In this document: piece by piece, positions 31,276-38,272 of the stretch
How positions within the stretch are numbered: position 1 is the first letter of the stretch
How the letters are laid out: each line of letters starts with the position of its first letter
DNA from: an uncultured Clostridia bacterium
Lineage (GTDB): Bacteria > Bacillota > Clostridia > Lachnospirales > Lachnospiraceae
Length of the DNA: 38,931 nucleotides
Direction of reading: 5' to 3'
NCBI GenBank assembly: GCA_937895705.1
Contig: CALBKM010000015.1
Coordinates: forward strand, 1-38,931
Program-made: the position numbers and the translations under genes
Notes under the pieces: model-generated
The model's input: only the letters and a program-made list of their open reading frames with translations
What the model was told of the DNA's origin: nothing
The model's database searches: none

Positions 31276-31311
31276 GTACTTTCGCCCATATTTTGAACAA
31301 ATGAAGTACTT
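31274..31311. repeat. Two AAGTACTT palindromes at the surface gene promoter
   Basis: AAGTACTT occurs at 31274-31281, touching the -35 box, and at 31304-31311, exactly 30 bases (three helical turns) apart. The AAGTAC core is the same as in the recombination-site arms. They may be operator sites or accessory binding sites of the recombinase; this is only inference. Confidence 0.5.
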
Positions 31312-31540
31312 CAGTCCCTCCCCCGTTTCCGCTATATCTTGTATCGGAATCAATAGGTTAGTGCAAATGTAGTTATGTAACCGCGGCGGTACGAATCTTA
31401 GGTGTCGCAATATCTGATTTAGGATGTGACACGCGATTCCCAAGGCACCGTCAAGGCATACTTTGTACATTCGCTCAGTACTATAATGCAATTTGTTTGT
31501 GTCAAATTTATGTCACGTGTTTGTCATATTTGGTCTTTTT

Positions 31541-31733
31541 TGCGTGCAGGCAAAGCGAATATTCGAGATTTCCGGAGGAAACGAATGTTTTCGATAAAAT
31601 TTCGAATGTGAGCGCGTCTACGACCGAGTGCCCACAAGGGCACGAAGGTGCACAAGGTCCGGGGGACCTTGGTTCTGCACCGACCGAAGCGGAGCGTAGA
31701 CCGGGGTGATGCGCAGCATCATGGCTGCACGCA
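31541..31733. other. Highly structured intergenic element
   Basis: Nested inverted repeats: outer arms TGCGTGCAG (31541-31549) and CTGCACGCA (31725-31733); an 11-base stem 31561-31571/31597-31607 with one mismatch; GTCTACG (31616-31622) with CGTAGAC (31695-31701) enclosing two hairpins, GTGCCC/GGGCAC (31628-31643) and a long one at 31647-31681 (GGTGCA..AAGGTCC/GGACCTT..TGCACC); and TGATGC/GCATCA (31707-31721). No coding gene is supported. It could be a structured RNA, a folded repeat element or a relic of a mobile element. Strand unknown. Confidence 0.55.
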
Positions 31734-31752
31734 TTTGCCTTCTTCTCCGGAC

Positions 31753-31781
31753 AAAAACAGCCGTGCTTCTCAGCACGGCTG
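31753..31781 (-). terminator. Terminator of thrC
   Basis: On the minus strand a perfect 10-base stem (CAGCCGTGCT with AGCACGGCTG, 4-base loop) is followed by TTTTTG. It lies 22 bases after the stop at 31804. Confidence 0.92.
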
Positions 31782-31803
31782 CCTAACGTTTCATTTTTCC
31801 TTC

Positions 31804-33291
31804 TTACAATCCCAAAAACTTCTCTACCTCTGCCTGCATCTTCTCGGTCTCGCAAACGGTATCGTGAAGCACCGGAGCGGTACGAATCTCTTCGATGGCA
31901 TTCGGAACCTTTACATTTGCAATACGGGACAGCTCATCAACCAGATCGAAATCGGACCAGCTGTCATACTTTGCATCGATAGCGCCCATAACGCTTCTGG
32001 TGAACTTGTACGGGCTTGCGGTGGATGCGATTACGGTTACCTTATCATCGCCGGTTGCCTTCTTGTACTCGTTGTATACATGAGCAGCAACTGCGGTATG
32101 GGTATCCATCACATAACCGGTCTTTTCATAAAGAGCCTTGATTACCTCTGCGGTCTGAGCCTCGGTGGCGTAACCGCCGGTGAAGTCCGCAAGGCGGGCC
32201 TTCATCTCATCGGTGATGGTGTACTTGCCGGTCTTCTTTAAGGAGTCCATAAGCTCCGTGGTCTTCTTTGCGTCACAGCCCGCAATCATATAGATGAGAC
32301 GCTCTAAGTTACTGGAAATCAAAATATCCATGGACGGAGAGGTGGTCAAAATGAACTCACGGTTCTTGTCATAGGTACCGGTCTGAAAGAAATCGTACAG
32401 CACCTTGTTGTCGTTGGACGCACATACAAGCTTTCCGATCGGAGTTCCCATCAACTTTGCGTAGTAAGCGGCAAGAATGTTACCGAAGTTACCGGTCGGA
32501 ACCGTAACATTCATCTCCTCACCTGCCTTTAAGGTGCCGTCCGCCAAAAGACGGGTATAAGCGTATACGTAATATGCCACCTGCGGAACAAGACGGCCGA
32601 TGTTGATGGAGTTTGCGGAGGAGAAGCAGAATCCTGCCTTTGCCATACGCTCCTTTAACTCTTCGTTACCGAACATCATCTTCACGCCGGTCTGGGCATC
32701 ATCGAAATTACCGGTGATACCGATTACGTGAGTGTTGGCACCCTTCTGGGTAACCATCTGCTTTTCCTGAATACGGCTGACACCGTTCTTCGGATAGAAT
32801 ACAATAATACGGGTTCCCGGTACATCCGCAAAACCTGCCAAAGCGGCCTTTCCGGTGTCGCCGGAGGTCGCGGTGAGAATTACAATCTCGCCCTCGTTGT
32901 TGTTCTTCTTCGCCGCAGTGGTTAAAAGGTGCGGTAAAATGGAAAGCGCCATATCCTTAAACGCAATGGTTGCGCCGTGGAACAACTCTAAATAATAAGC
33001 ACCGTCCGCCTTCTTAATCGGTGCGATTTCTTTCACATCAAACTTCTCGTCGTAAGCGCTGTTGATACAATGCTTAAGCTCCGCCTCGGTATAATCCGTC
33101 AGGAACAACTTCAACACTTCATATGCCACTTCCTGATAAGACATGGCAGCAAGCTTCTCCAAACTCACGTCAAGCTTCGGGATTGCGGTCGGAACAAACA
33201 GACCTCCATCCTTTGCAAGACCCTGCAACACTGCCTGAGACGCAGTTACGGTTTCGTTTTCGTTTCTCGTACTCTTATAAAGAATCTCCAT
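31804..33291 (-). CDS. thrC: Threonine synthase
   Basis: A 495-residue PLP enzyme converting O-phosphohomoserine to threonine, the last step of threonine synthesis. The N-terminus (LYKSTRNENETVTASQAVLQGLAKDGGLFVP) and the PLP lysine motif HGATIAFKDMAL (Lys112) are characteristic, as are TATSGDTGKAALAG, GNFDDAQTGVK, VPTGNFGNILAAYYAK and SSNLERL. The length fits the bacterial/yeast-like ThrC type. AGGAGGAATT precedes the start at 33291. It has its own promoter and terminator, so it is monocistronic. Codon use is somewhat biased, suggesting good expression. Confidence 0.97.
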   Translation of the reverse strand: MEILYKSTRNENETVTASQAVLQGLAKDGGLFVPTAIPKLDVSLEKLAAMSYQEVAYEVLKLFLTDYTEAELKHCINSAYDEKFDVKEIAPIKKADGAYYLELFHGATIAFKDMALSILPHLLTTAAKKNNNEGEIVILTATSGDTGKAALAGFADVPGTRIIVFYPKNGVSRIQEKQMVTQKGANTHVIGITGNFDDAQTGVKMMFGNEELKERMAKAGFCFSSANSINIGRLVPQVAYYVYAYTRLLADGTLKAGEEMNVTVPTGNFGNILAAYYAKLMGTPIGKLVCASNDNKVLYDFFQTGTYDKNREFILTTSPSMDILISSNLERLIYMIAGCDAKKTTELMDSLKKTGKYTITDEMKARLADFTGGYATEAQTAEVIKALYEKTGYVMDTHTAVAAHVYNEYKKATGDDKVTVIASTASPYKFTRSVMGAIDAKYDSWSDFDLVDELSRIANVKVPNAIEEIRTAPVLHDTVCETEKMQAEVEKFLGL

Positions 33292-33353
33292 AATTCCTCC
33301 TAATCCGGACCTTCTTTCAAAGTCCGTGGTATTCTACCGTTTTTTCTCCGCTC

Positions 33354-33382
33354 ATTGTAGCACAGAAAATGCGGCGTTGCAA
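33354..33382 (-). promoter_or_regulatory. Promoter of thrC
   Basis: TTGCAA (33377-33382), 17 bases, TACAAT (33354-33359) on the minus strand. The leader is about 60 bases, too short for a T-box. Confidence 0.8.
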
Positions 33383-33400
33383 GAAGAAATATATCCTTTT

Positions 33401-34234
33401 TTACTTATCCGTAAAAAATTCGTGCACACCGTGACGGAACAAAAACTGCAACGAAGAGTCAAACCAACTCATTGCTTTCTTATTTGCCAGCCTGCGCGCC
33501 GCAAAGTACAACGCTCCCTGGGAGTAATCCTCTCCCGCCAGCACACGTTCCACCGCCTCGATCGTTTCGTCGGAAACCTCCACCGACCAGTAACGACCGT
33601 CCTTAATCGGTGCAAACTGATAAGTCGTTCCGTTGTTCTGAAATACTACCTCGGTAATGCTGTCCGGGAAGTTGTCCGAAACCACACGATTCAAAATAAC
33701 ATTGGCAACCAGCATACGTCCCTTAATGTCCTCGCAGGTTGCTTCTGCCTCCACAATCCGGAACAGAACCTCCTTATCTTCTTCCGTGATAAGGAGCGGT
33801 GTCTCTCCCGCATACACTTTCACCATACCGCCCCAAACAGAACCTGCCGGAGACGCCATCAACTGCAATGTTTCCTGTTCCACGGTATCCATGGCGTTCT
33901 GAGCCAGGACAAATGTAGAAATGCTTTCGTAAACTTCTTCCTCTGCCGCTTCTTCTCCGGTCATACGACCGTTTTCGATGCTGTATGCAGCCACCTGCAA
34001 CAAACTGCCGGATGCGGAATCCGTAAACACCTGTTTCTTATCAAGGCATTTGTACTGCGGTACCGCCTTCTTTTCCTCTTCGGTTTCTTCTACTGCGTAT
34101 TCCTCTGCCGCAAACGCCTTGGCGCCCGCATCGTAAGTCTGGCCGTTCCATACCTGTCTGCCGAATCCGATTCCCAAACCGGTCAGCAACAACAATGTAA
34201 TGACAACCATCGCTGCGGTCTTTCTTTTTTTCAT
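33401..34234 (-). CDS. SleB/CwlJ-family cell wall hydrolase
   Basis: Start at 34234 (MKKRKTAAMVVITLLLLTGLG) with AGGAG upstream; 277 residues. An N-terminal membrane anchor and an acidic linker of about 80 residues precede a Hydrolase_2 domain (about 155-275). That domain begins LFRIVEAEATCEDIKGRMLVANVILNRV, which includes the conserved Glu, and continues FPDSITEVVFQ...YQFAPIKDGRY and ALYFAARRLA. SleB and CwlJ are spore-cortex-lytic enzymes acting at germination. Versions with an N-terminal anchor but no peptidoglycan-binding domain also exist in vegetative cells. Its vegetative-type promoter argues for a growth-phase role, so the germination function is uncertain. Confidence 0.87.
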   Translation of the reverse strand: MKKRKTAAMVVITLLLLTGLGIGFGRQVWNGQTYDAGAKAFAAEEYAVEETEEEKKAVPQYKCLDKKQVFTDSASGSLLQVAAYSIENGRMTGEEAAEEEVYESISTFVLAQNAMDTVEQETLQLMASPAGSVWGGMVKVYAGETPLLITEEDKEVLFRIVEAEATCEDIKGRMLVANVILNRVVSDNFPDSITEVVFQNNGTTYQFAPIKDGRYWSVEVSDETIEAVERVLAGEDYSQGALYFAARRLANKKAMSWFDSSLQFLFRHGVHEFFTDK

Positions 34235-34312
34235 AAAAACTCCTATTCTCTCATATATCTCACATTCATTCCCTATCGTTTCTGCCCTATCCCGCAAAAA
34301 CACTCGGGTTTG

Positions 34313-34340
34313 ATTTTATCATCGATTTCCGGGTTGTCAA
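34313..34340 (-). promoter_or_regulatory. Promoter of the SleB-like gene
   Basis: TTGACA (34335-34340), 16 bases, TAAAAT (34313-34318) on the minus strand, about 80 bases before the start codon. Confidence 0.7.
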
Positions 34341-34509
34341 TAAGTTTTCGGCTTTTTCGTGAATTCCGACCACGAGTCTGACTATTTTTTCACAAACATT
34401 TCTTTTTACTTGTGCACTTTGCATAATTTTCCGTCATTGTTTTTGTTGTTTTTTCCCAAAAACCGTTATGACAACTTTTTTATTCTTATGCTGTCGTCTT
34501 TATTTGTTC

Positions 34510-34548
34510 TTGCCAGACGAACAAAAGTACGCTATACTGATATCAGTA
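34510..34548 (+). promoter_or_regulatory. Promoter and palindromic operator of the AP2/HNH-like gene
   Basis: TTGCCA (34510-34515), 17 bases, TATACT (34533-34538). A perfect 14-base palindrome TACTGATATCAGTA (34535-34548) overlaps the -10 box and start region. A second dyad, TTTGTTC (34503-34509) and GAACAAA (34519-34525), brackets the -35 box. Together they suggest tight repression. Confidence 0.75.
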
Positions 34549-34583
34549 GAACACGATGACTTCGCACAAATGAGGAGATAATC

Positions 34584-35396
34584 ATGGCAGCTGGTGTATA
34601 TGAAACGACAAAAAAAGACGGCACCCCTTCCTACCGTGCCTCTTTTACTTATAAAGGAAAGCACATCAGTCTCGGAAGCTTCCCTACAAAAGAAGGGGCA
34701 CACCGAGCGTACCTTACTGCGGAATTGTTACTTCGTTCTCCGGAAGGTTCCCGGCTCTTCTTACAGGATTATGCCGCTGCCGGCAAGCCTCTTTCCTATG
34801 AAAAGTGGGTCATTCTACTAAACCTGCGTGACAACGGAATCTATTTTAAGACACCGATTTATCTTTATCGACGTTATTTTGTATATCATTATAATGAAGA
34901 GATTCATTTAAAATTTGATGCAGACGATTTGTTTTACTATTCCAACCACAAAATCATGAAACGAGGCGGACATTTATTCGTTGCCGATTACGGCATGCAG
35001 GTAACCTTAACCTCCCGATACGGCATCAAAGCCCATGCGGTGGAGGGACGTGACTACCGTTTTACCAACGGCGATTCCACCGACTTCCGTTACGGAAATC
35101 TGGAAATATTCAACCGTTATACCGGCGTCACCGCCGAATACAAAAAAGGCAAGCTTGTATATCTTGCCAAAATACACGTAAACGGGGACTTTATTATAGG
35201 AAGATACGACACCGAAGAAGAAGCCGCCGTCGCCTACAACAAAGCTGCAGACTTATTAAACAAACTGGGAATTAAAAAGAATTATTCGCGGAATTATGTA
35301 GAAGGAATCTCCGAACAAGAGATTGCTGTTTTATATAAGAAGATACGCATTTCACCGAAGTTGCGTTTTGCCCTAACATCTCCGGAGTCCGTCTGA
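34584..35396 (+). CDS. AP2-domain protein with HNH-like centre
   Basis: A 270-residue soluble protein; GAGGAG lies 8 bases before the ATG. Residues about 14-50 (YRASFTYKGKHISLGSFPTKEGAHRAYLTAELLL) and about 185-238 (AKIHVNGDFIIGRYDTEEEAAVAYNKAADLL) look like AP2-type DNA-binding modules. Between them, about 125-178, is an HNH-like stretch with His151 and the GNLEIFNR pattern (Asn172), as in AP2-bearing homing endonucleases, though the first catalytic histidines are not clear. It may therefore be a domesticated nuclease acting as a DNA-binding regulator. The terminator overlaps its last codons, and two operators cover its promoter. The target is unknown. Confidence 0.7.
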   Translation: MAAGVYETTKKDGTPSYRASFTYKGKHISLGSFPTKEGAHRAYLTAELLLRSPEGSRLFLQDYAAAGKPLSYEKWVILLNLRDNGIYFKTPIYLYRRYFVYHYNEEIHLKFDADDLFYYSNHKIMKRGGHLFVADYGMQVTLTSRYGIKAHAVEGRDYRFTNGDSTDFRYGNLEIFNRYTGVTAEYKKGKLVYLAKIHVNGDFIIGRYDTEEEAAVAYNKAADLLNKLGIKKNYSRNYVEGISEQEIAVLYKKIRISPKLRFALTSPESV

Positions 35397-35413
35397 CTCC
35401 GGGGATGTTTTTT
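35376..35413 (+). terminator. Terminator overlapping the end of the AP2/HNH-like gene
   Basis: ACATCTCCGGAGT (35376-35388) pairs with ACTCCGGGGATGT (35396-35408), followed by TTTTTT. The stem begins inside the coding region; the stop codon lies in the loop. Confidence 0.9.
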
Positions 35414-35426
35414 CTGAAATCCTCCC

Positions 35427-35455
35427 TTTACAGATGAAGGAAATTGTGCTAGGAT
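35427..35455 (+). promoter_or_regulatory. Promoter of rnpB
   Basis: TTTACA (35427-35432), 17 bases, TAGGAT (35450-35455), placing the transcript start close to the first base of the RNase P RNA. Confidence 0.7.
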
Positions 35456-35461
35456 AAAGCA

Positions 35462-35811
35462 GAGTAGCACAGATGATCGCGCCCTTTGGGGTGAGGAAAG
35501 TCCGGGCTCCGCAGGGCAGGGTGCCGGATAACGTCCGGTCGGGGCGACCCGAAGGCCAGTGCAACAGAAAAGAAACCGCCGGTTTTTACCGGTAAGGGTG
35601 GAATGGCGGTGTAAGAGACCACCGCTCTTGCGGTAACGTAAGAGGCTGTGTAAACCCCACTCGGAGCAAGACAAAACAGAAAGCGATACGGCGGCCCGTC
35701 GTGCTTTCGGGTATGTCGCGTTTTGTACCGTAAGGTACAAAGGAGCTGTACGGTAACGTACAGTCAAGATAGATGATCATCTAATACAGAACCCGGCTTA
35801 CAGTGCTACTC
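35462..35811 (+). ncRNA. rnpB: RNase P RNA
   Basis: About 350 bases. The ends pair as helix P1 (GAGTAGCAC at 35462-35470 with GTGCTACTC at 35803-35811). The conserved core is clear: GAGGAAAGTCCGGGCTCC near 35493, AGGGTGCCGGATAACG just after, ACAGAAAGCGATA near 35677 and AGATAGATGATCA...ACAGAACCCGGCTTA near the 3' end. This ribozyme trims the 5' leader of tRNA precursors. A T-rich stretch (CATTTTTCTTTT) after P1 probably ends the transcript. Exact ends are good to a few bases. Confidence 0.96.
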
Positions 35812-35823
35812 ATTTTTCTTTTA

Positions 35824-37488
35824 TCACACCTTAAAGCAGCTGCCTCCCACAAACTCCCTTAAAATAGAATTGTGCGGGATATCGTCGCTGCCGGCCCCCA
35901 GAAAATAGTCCAAAAACTTCAGCAAACGCTTCGCTTCGGTATAGGCCGGAGAATCCACCGGTACACTGAACAACAGCGGTTCCGCATACTGTTTTAACAC
36001 TGCCAGCTCATACAAGAGAGCGGAATTGAACATCACATCGCAGTCTTCCTGGTACGGAAAGATATTGTCCTGCTCGCCGCGACGTACCGACGGCCACATC
36101 ATAATGGTGCGTTCCGCAGACGCTCCCCGCGTCCGTGCATCCCTCACGATACGACGAATCAGTCGGCCGTCCGTGGTCGGAATCCGGTTGTGTTCGTCTA
36201 CGTTTAACTGTGTCAGCGCACTGATATAAATCTTAAACTTGTTTTTACGCGGCAGGGAATGGGACAACAGGTCGTTTAATCCGTGAATTCCTTCAATGAC
36301 AAGAATATCGTCCTTCCCCAGTTTCTTTTTATTGCCCTTATATTCTCTTTTTCCGGTTTTAAAATTAAAGCTCGGAAGTTCTACCTCTTCCCCCTGTAAC
36401 AGAGCTGTCATATCCTCATTAAACTGTTCCACATCAATGGCACCCAGACACTCGAAATCATAGTTTCCGTCCGCATCCAGCGGCGTTTTTTCCCGGTCCA
36501 CAAAGTAATCATCCACTGCAATCGGATGCGGATGCAAACCTACCGCACGCAACTGGATAGACAAACGATGGGAAAACGTTGTCTTTCCGGAAGAAGACGG
36601 TCCCGCAATCATAACAAACTTTACGTTACCTTTCTTTACGATTTCTTCCGCCACTTCTGCAATCTTCTTTTCCTGCAACGCTTCCTGTATCAACACAATA
36701 TCGTTAAACTCACCCTTTGCAATTACTTCATTCAAATCTCCTACCGTTTCGATTCCCATGCGCTTGCACCAAAGATTCGACTCTTGGAAGGTTGCAAACA
36801 GCTTCTCTCTCTGAATAAATCCGCTCATGCAATTCGGTTGCTTGATATCCGGAAGCAACAGAAGGAATCCCTCTTTGTACGGAAAGAAATCAAAATAGCG
36901 AAGGACCTCCGTGGACTCCGGCATATAACCGTAAAAATAGTCCTCAAAGCCGCCCAGATTGTAAATGTTGGTCTTGGATACACGGCGAAATTTGAACAAC
37001 TTCTCCTTATCGTACATCTTGTGTTTCCGGAACATTTCCACCGCTTCCGATGTCGGCACGGCACGCTTATGAAATACTACCTTTTCCGACACAAGGCGAC
37101 GCATTTCCTTCTTTACAAGCCGGGCCCCGTCCTCGTCCAGCACAACACTTCCGTCGATTTCGCCGTAGTACCCGTTTCCGATGGCATGCTCGATACGGAC
37201 CTTGTTGATTTTATCCTTTCCGAATACTTTATAAATCGCGCATATCATCATGAAGAACATGCCGCGAATATAAGTGCGATTGCCGTCCTTATCCGCTGTT
37301 GTTAGGAACTCCAGTTCACAATCCTTATCCAGTGTTTTACTTAACTCGCATAAATTCCCGTCTCTGCGAGCCAGTATAATATCGTGTACATACTCTTTTT
37401 CAAACTGTTTCGCAAACTCCGACACCTTTGTGCCTCTTGCTACTTTATGTACCCCGTCTTTCATGGTTACGGTTATCGTACCCTCCAT
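35824..37488 (-). CDS. TGS-domain nucleoside (uridine) kinase
   Basis: Start at 37488 (MEGTITVTMKDGVHKVARGT) with AAGGTGG just before it; 554 residues. The N-terminal TGS domain (about 1-65) and a threonyl-tRNA-synthetase second-domain-like region (to about 220) precede a uridine kinase/phosphoribulokinase domain. That kinase domain has Walker A MIAGPSSSGKTTFSHRL, IAVDDYFVDREKTPLDADGNYDFE and LVIEGIHGLNDLL. This fused architecture is well known in Clostridia and Thermotogae and annotated as nucleoside kinase or Udk-like. It would phosphorylate uridine or a related nucleoside in pyrimidine salvage; what the TGS part senses is not known. It follows trmK by 39 bases, likely in the rpoD-trmK operon. 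Confidence 0.9.
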   Translation of the reverse strand: MEGTITVTMKDGVHKVARGTKVSEFAKQFEKEYVHDIILARRDGNLCELSKTLDKDCELEFLTTADKDGNRTYIRGMFFMMICAIYKVFGKDKINKVRIEHAIGNGYYGEIDGSVVLDEDGARLVKKEMRRLVSEKVVFHKRAVPTSEAVEMFRKHKMYDKEKLFKFRRVSKTNIYNLGGFEDYFYGYMPESTEVLRYFDFFPYKEGFLLLLPDIKQPNCMSGFIQREKLFATFQESNLWCKRMGIETVGDLNEVIAKGEFNDIVLIQEALQEKKIAEVAEEIVKKGNVKFVMIAGPSSSGKTTFSHRLSIQLRAVGLHPHPIAVDDYFVDREKTPLDADGNYDFECLGAIDVEQFNEDMTALLQGEEVELPSFNFKTGKREYKGNKKKLGKDDILVIEGIHGLNDLLSHSLPRKNKFKIYISALTQLNVDEHNRIPTTDGRLIRRIVRDARTRGASAERTIMMWPSVRRGEQDNIFPYQEDCDVMFNSALLYELAVLKQYAEPLLFSVPVDSPAYTEAKRLLKFLDYFLGAGSDDIPHNSILREFVGGSCFKV

Positions 37489-37527
37489 AAGAAACCACCT
37501 TTCCGGACTTTGCCTTCCGCACAAGTC

Positions 37528-38262
37528 CTACAGTTTTGCAAGCTTCTCCGTCATTGCCTTATTTCGCGCCAACCGGAGCATCATCTCTGCTTTTCTTCTC
37601 TCGGCCTTCTCCGTTCCGGCCGCAGACAATCCCGTCAGAACCTCCCATGCCTTTTGTTTCTCCTCTGCGAGAAACTCCCGCAATACCGGATATGCGGACG
37701 TTCTTAAGTATTTTCCGTACAAATACTCCTCCTCGGTCCAGGTCTCCGCTTCTCCCGGCTCCGCCCGAAGTATGGTATAATACTTTCCGTCCTCAAACAC
37801 TATATCCTCCTCCGTAATCCGGAATCCGATTTTCTGTACAAAGCGCCGGAATTCCGCAATCTCCGACTGTGGTTGCAGCACCAGTTCCTTCACAGTCGCC
37901 ACCGTCTCCGGACAGGCGGTCAGAATCCGTTCCATTAAAGGTCCCCCCATTCCGGCAATCAATACCGTGTCCGCTTCTCCCGGAGAAAGAGCCGCCAATC
38001 CGTCCGAAAGCCGGAGAGAAATCTTTTCCTCCATATCGAACTTTTTCACGTTTTCCTTTGCTCTGGCAAGAGGACCCTCATTGACATCCATGGCAATGAC
38101 CTGCGGTGCAATGCCCCGTTCCACCAGATAAATCGATGTATAGGCGTGATCACACCCCACATCCGCCGTGCGGTTTCCACAGCTGACAAAACCCGCCGTC
38201 CGAAGCATTCGTTCCGACAAAAAACCTGTCACACTGCTGCGTTTTCCCACTCTCTCTTCCAT
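37528..38262 (-). CDS. trmK: tRNA (adenine22-N1)-methyltransferase TrmK
   Basis: A 244-residue class I SAM-dependent methyltransferase. TADVGCDHAYTSIYLV (about 33-48) is the SAM-binding motif I of the TrmK/YqfN family, followed by AMDVNEGPLARAKEN, the characteristic IAGMGGPLMERIL and LQPQSE. The C-terminal third is a helical coiled region, as in the family. It methylates A22 of bacterial tRNAs. AAGGAG precedes the start at 38262. The position 10 bases after rpoD is the standard rpoD-trmK order in Firmicutes. Confidence 0.94.
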   Translation of the reverse strand: MEERVGKRSSVTGFLSERMLRTAGFVSCGNRTADVGCDHAYTSIYLVERGIAPQVIAMDVNEGPLARAKENVKKFDMEEKISLRLSDGLAALSPGEADTVLIAGMGGPLMERILTACPETVATVKELVLQPQSEIAEFRRFVQKIGFRITEEDIVFEDGKYYTILRAEPGEAETWTEEEYLYGKYLRTSAYPVLREFLAEEKQKAWEVLTGLSAAGTEKAERRKAEMMLRLARNKAMTEKLAKL

Positions 38263-38272
38263 TGTATTCTCC

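Noticed and set aside
31306..31317. GTACTTCAGTCC as a third recombination site
   Set aside because: Two bases are missing compared with the core and the second arm is absent; kept only as a possible binding motif.
31482..31487. TATAAT on the plus strand as a promoter
   Set aside because: The nearest -35-like sequence is only 13 bases away and no gene follows on that strand.
31508..31855. A 115-codon minus-strand frame over the structured element
   Set aside because: It covers inverted repeats and the thrC terminator and has no ribosome binding site.
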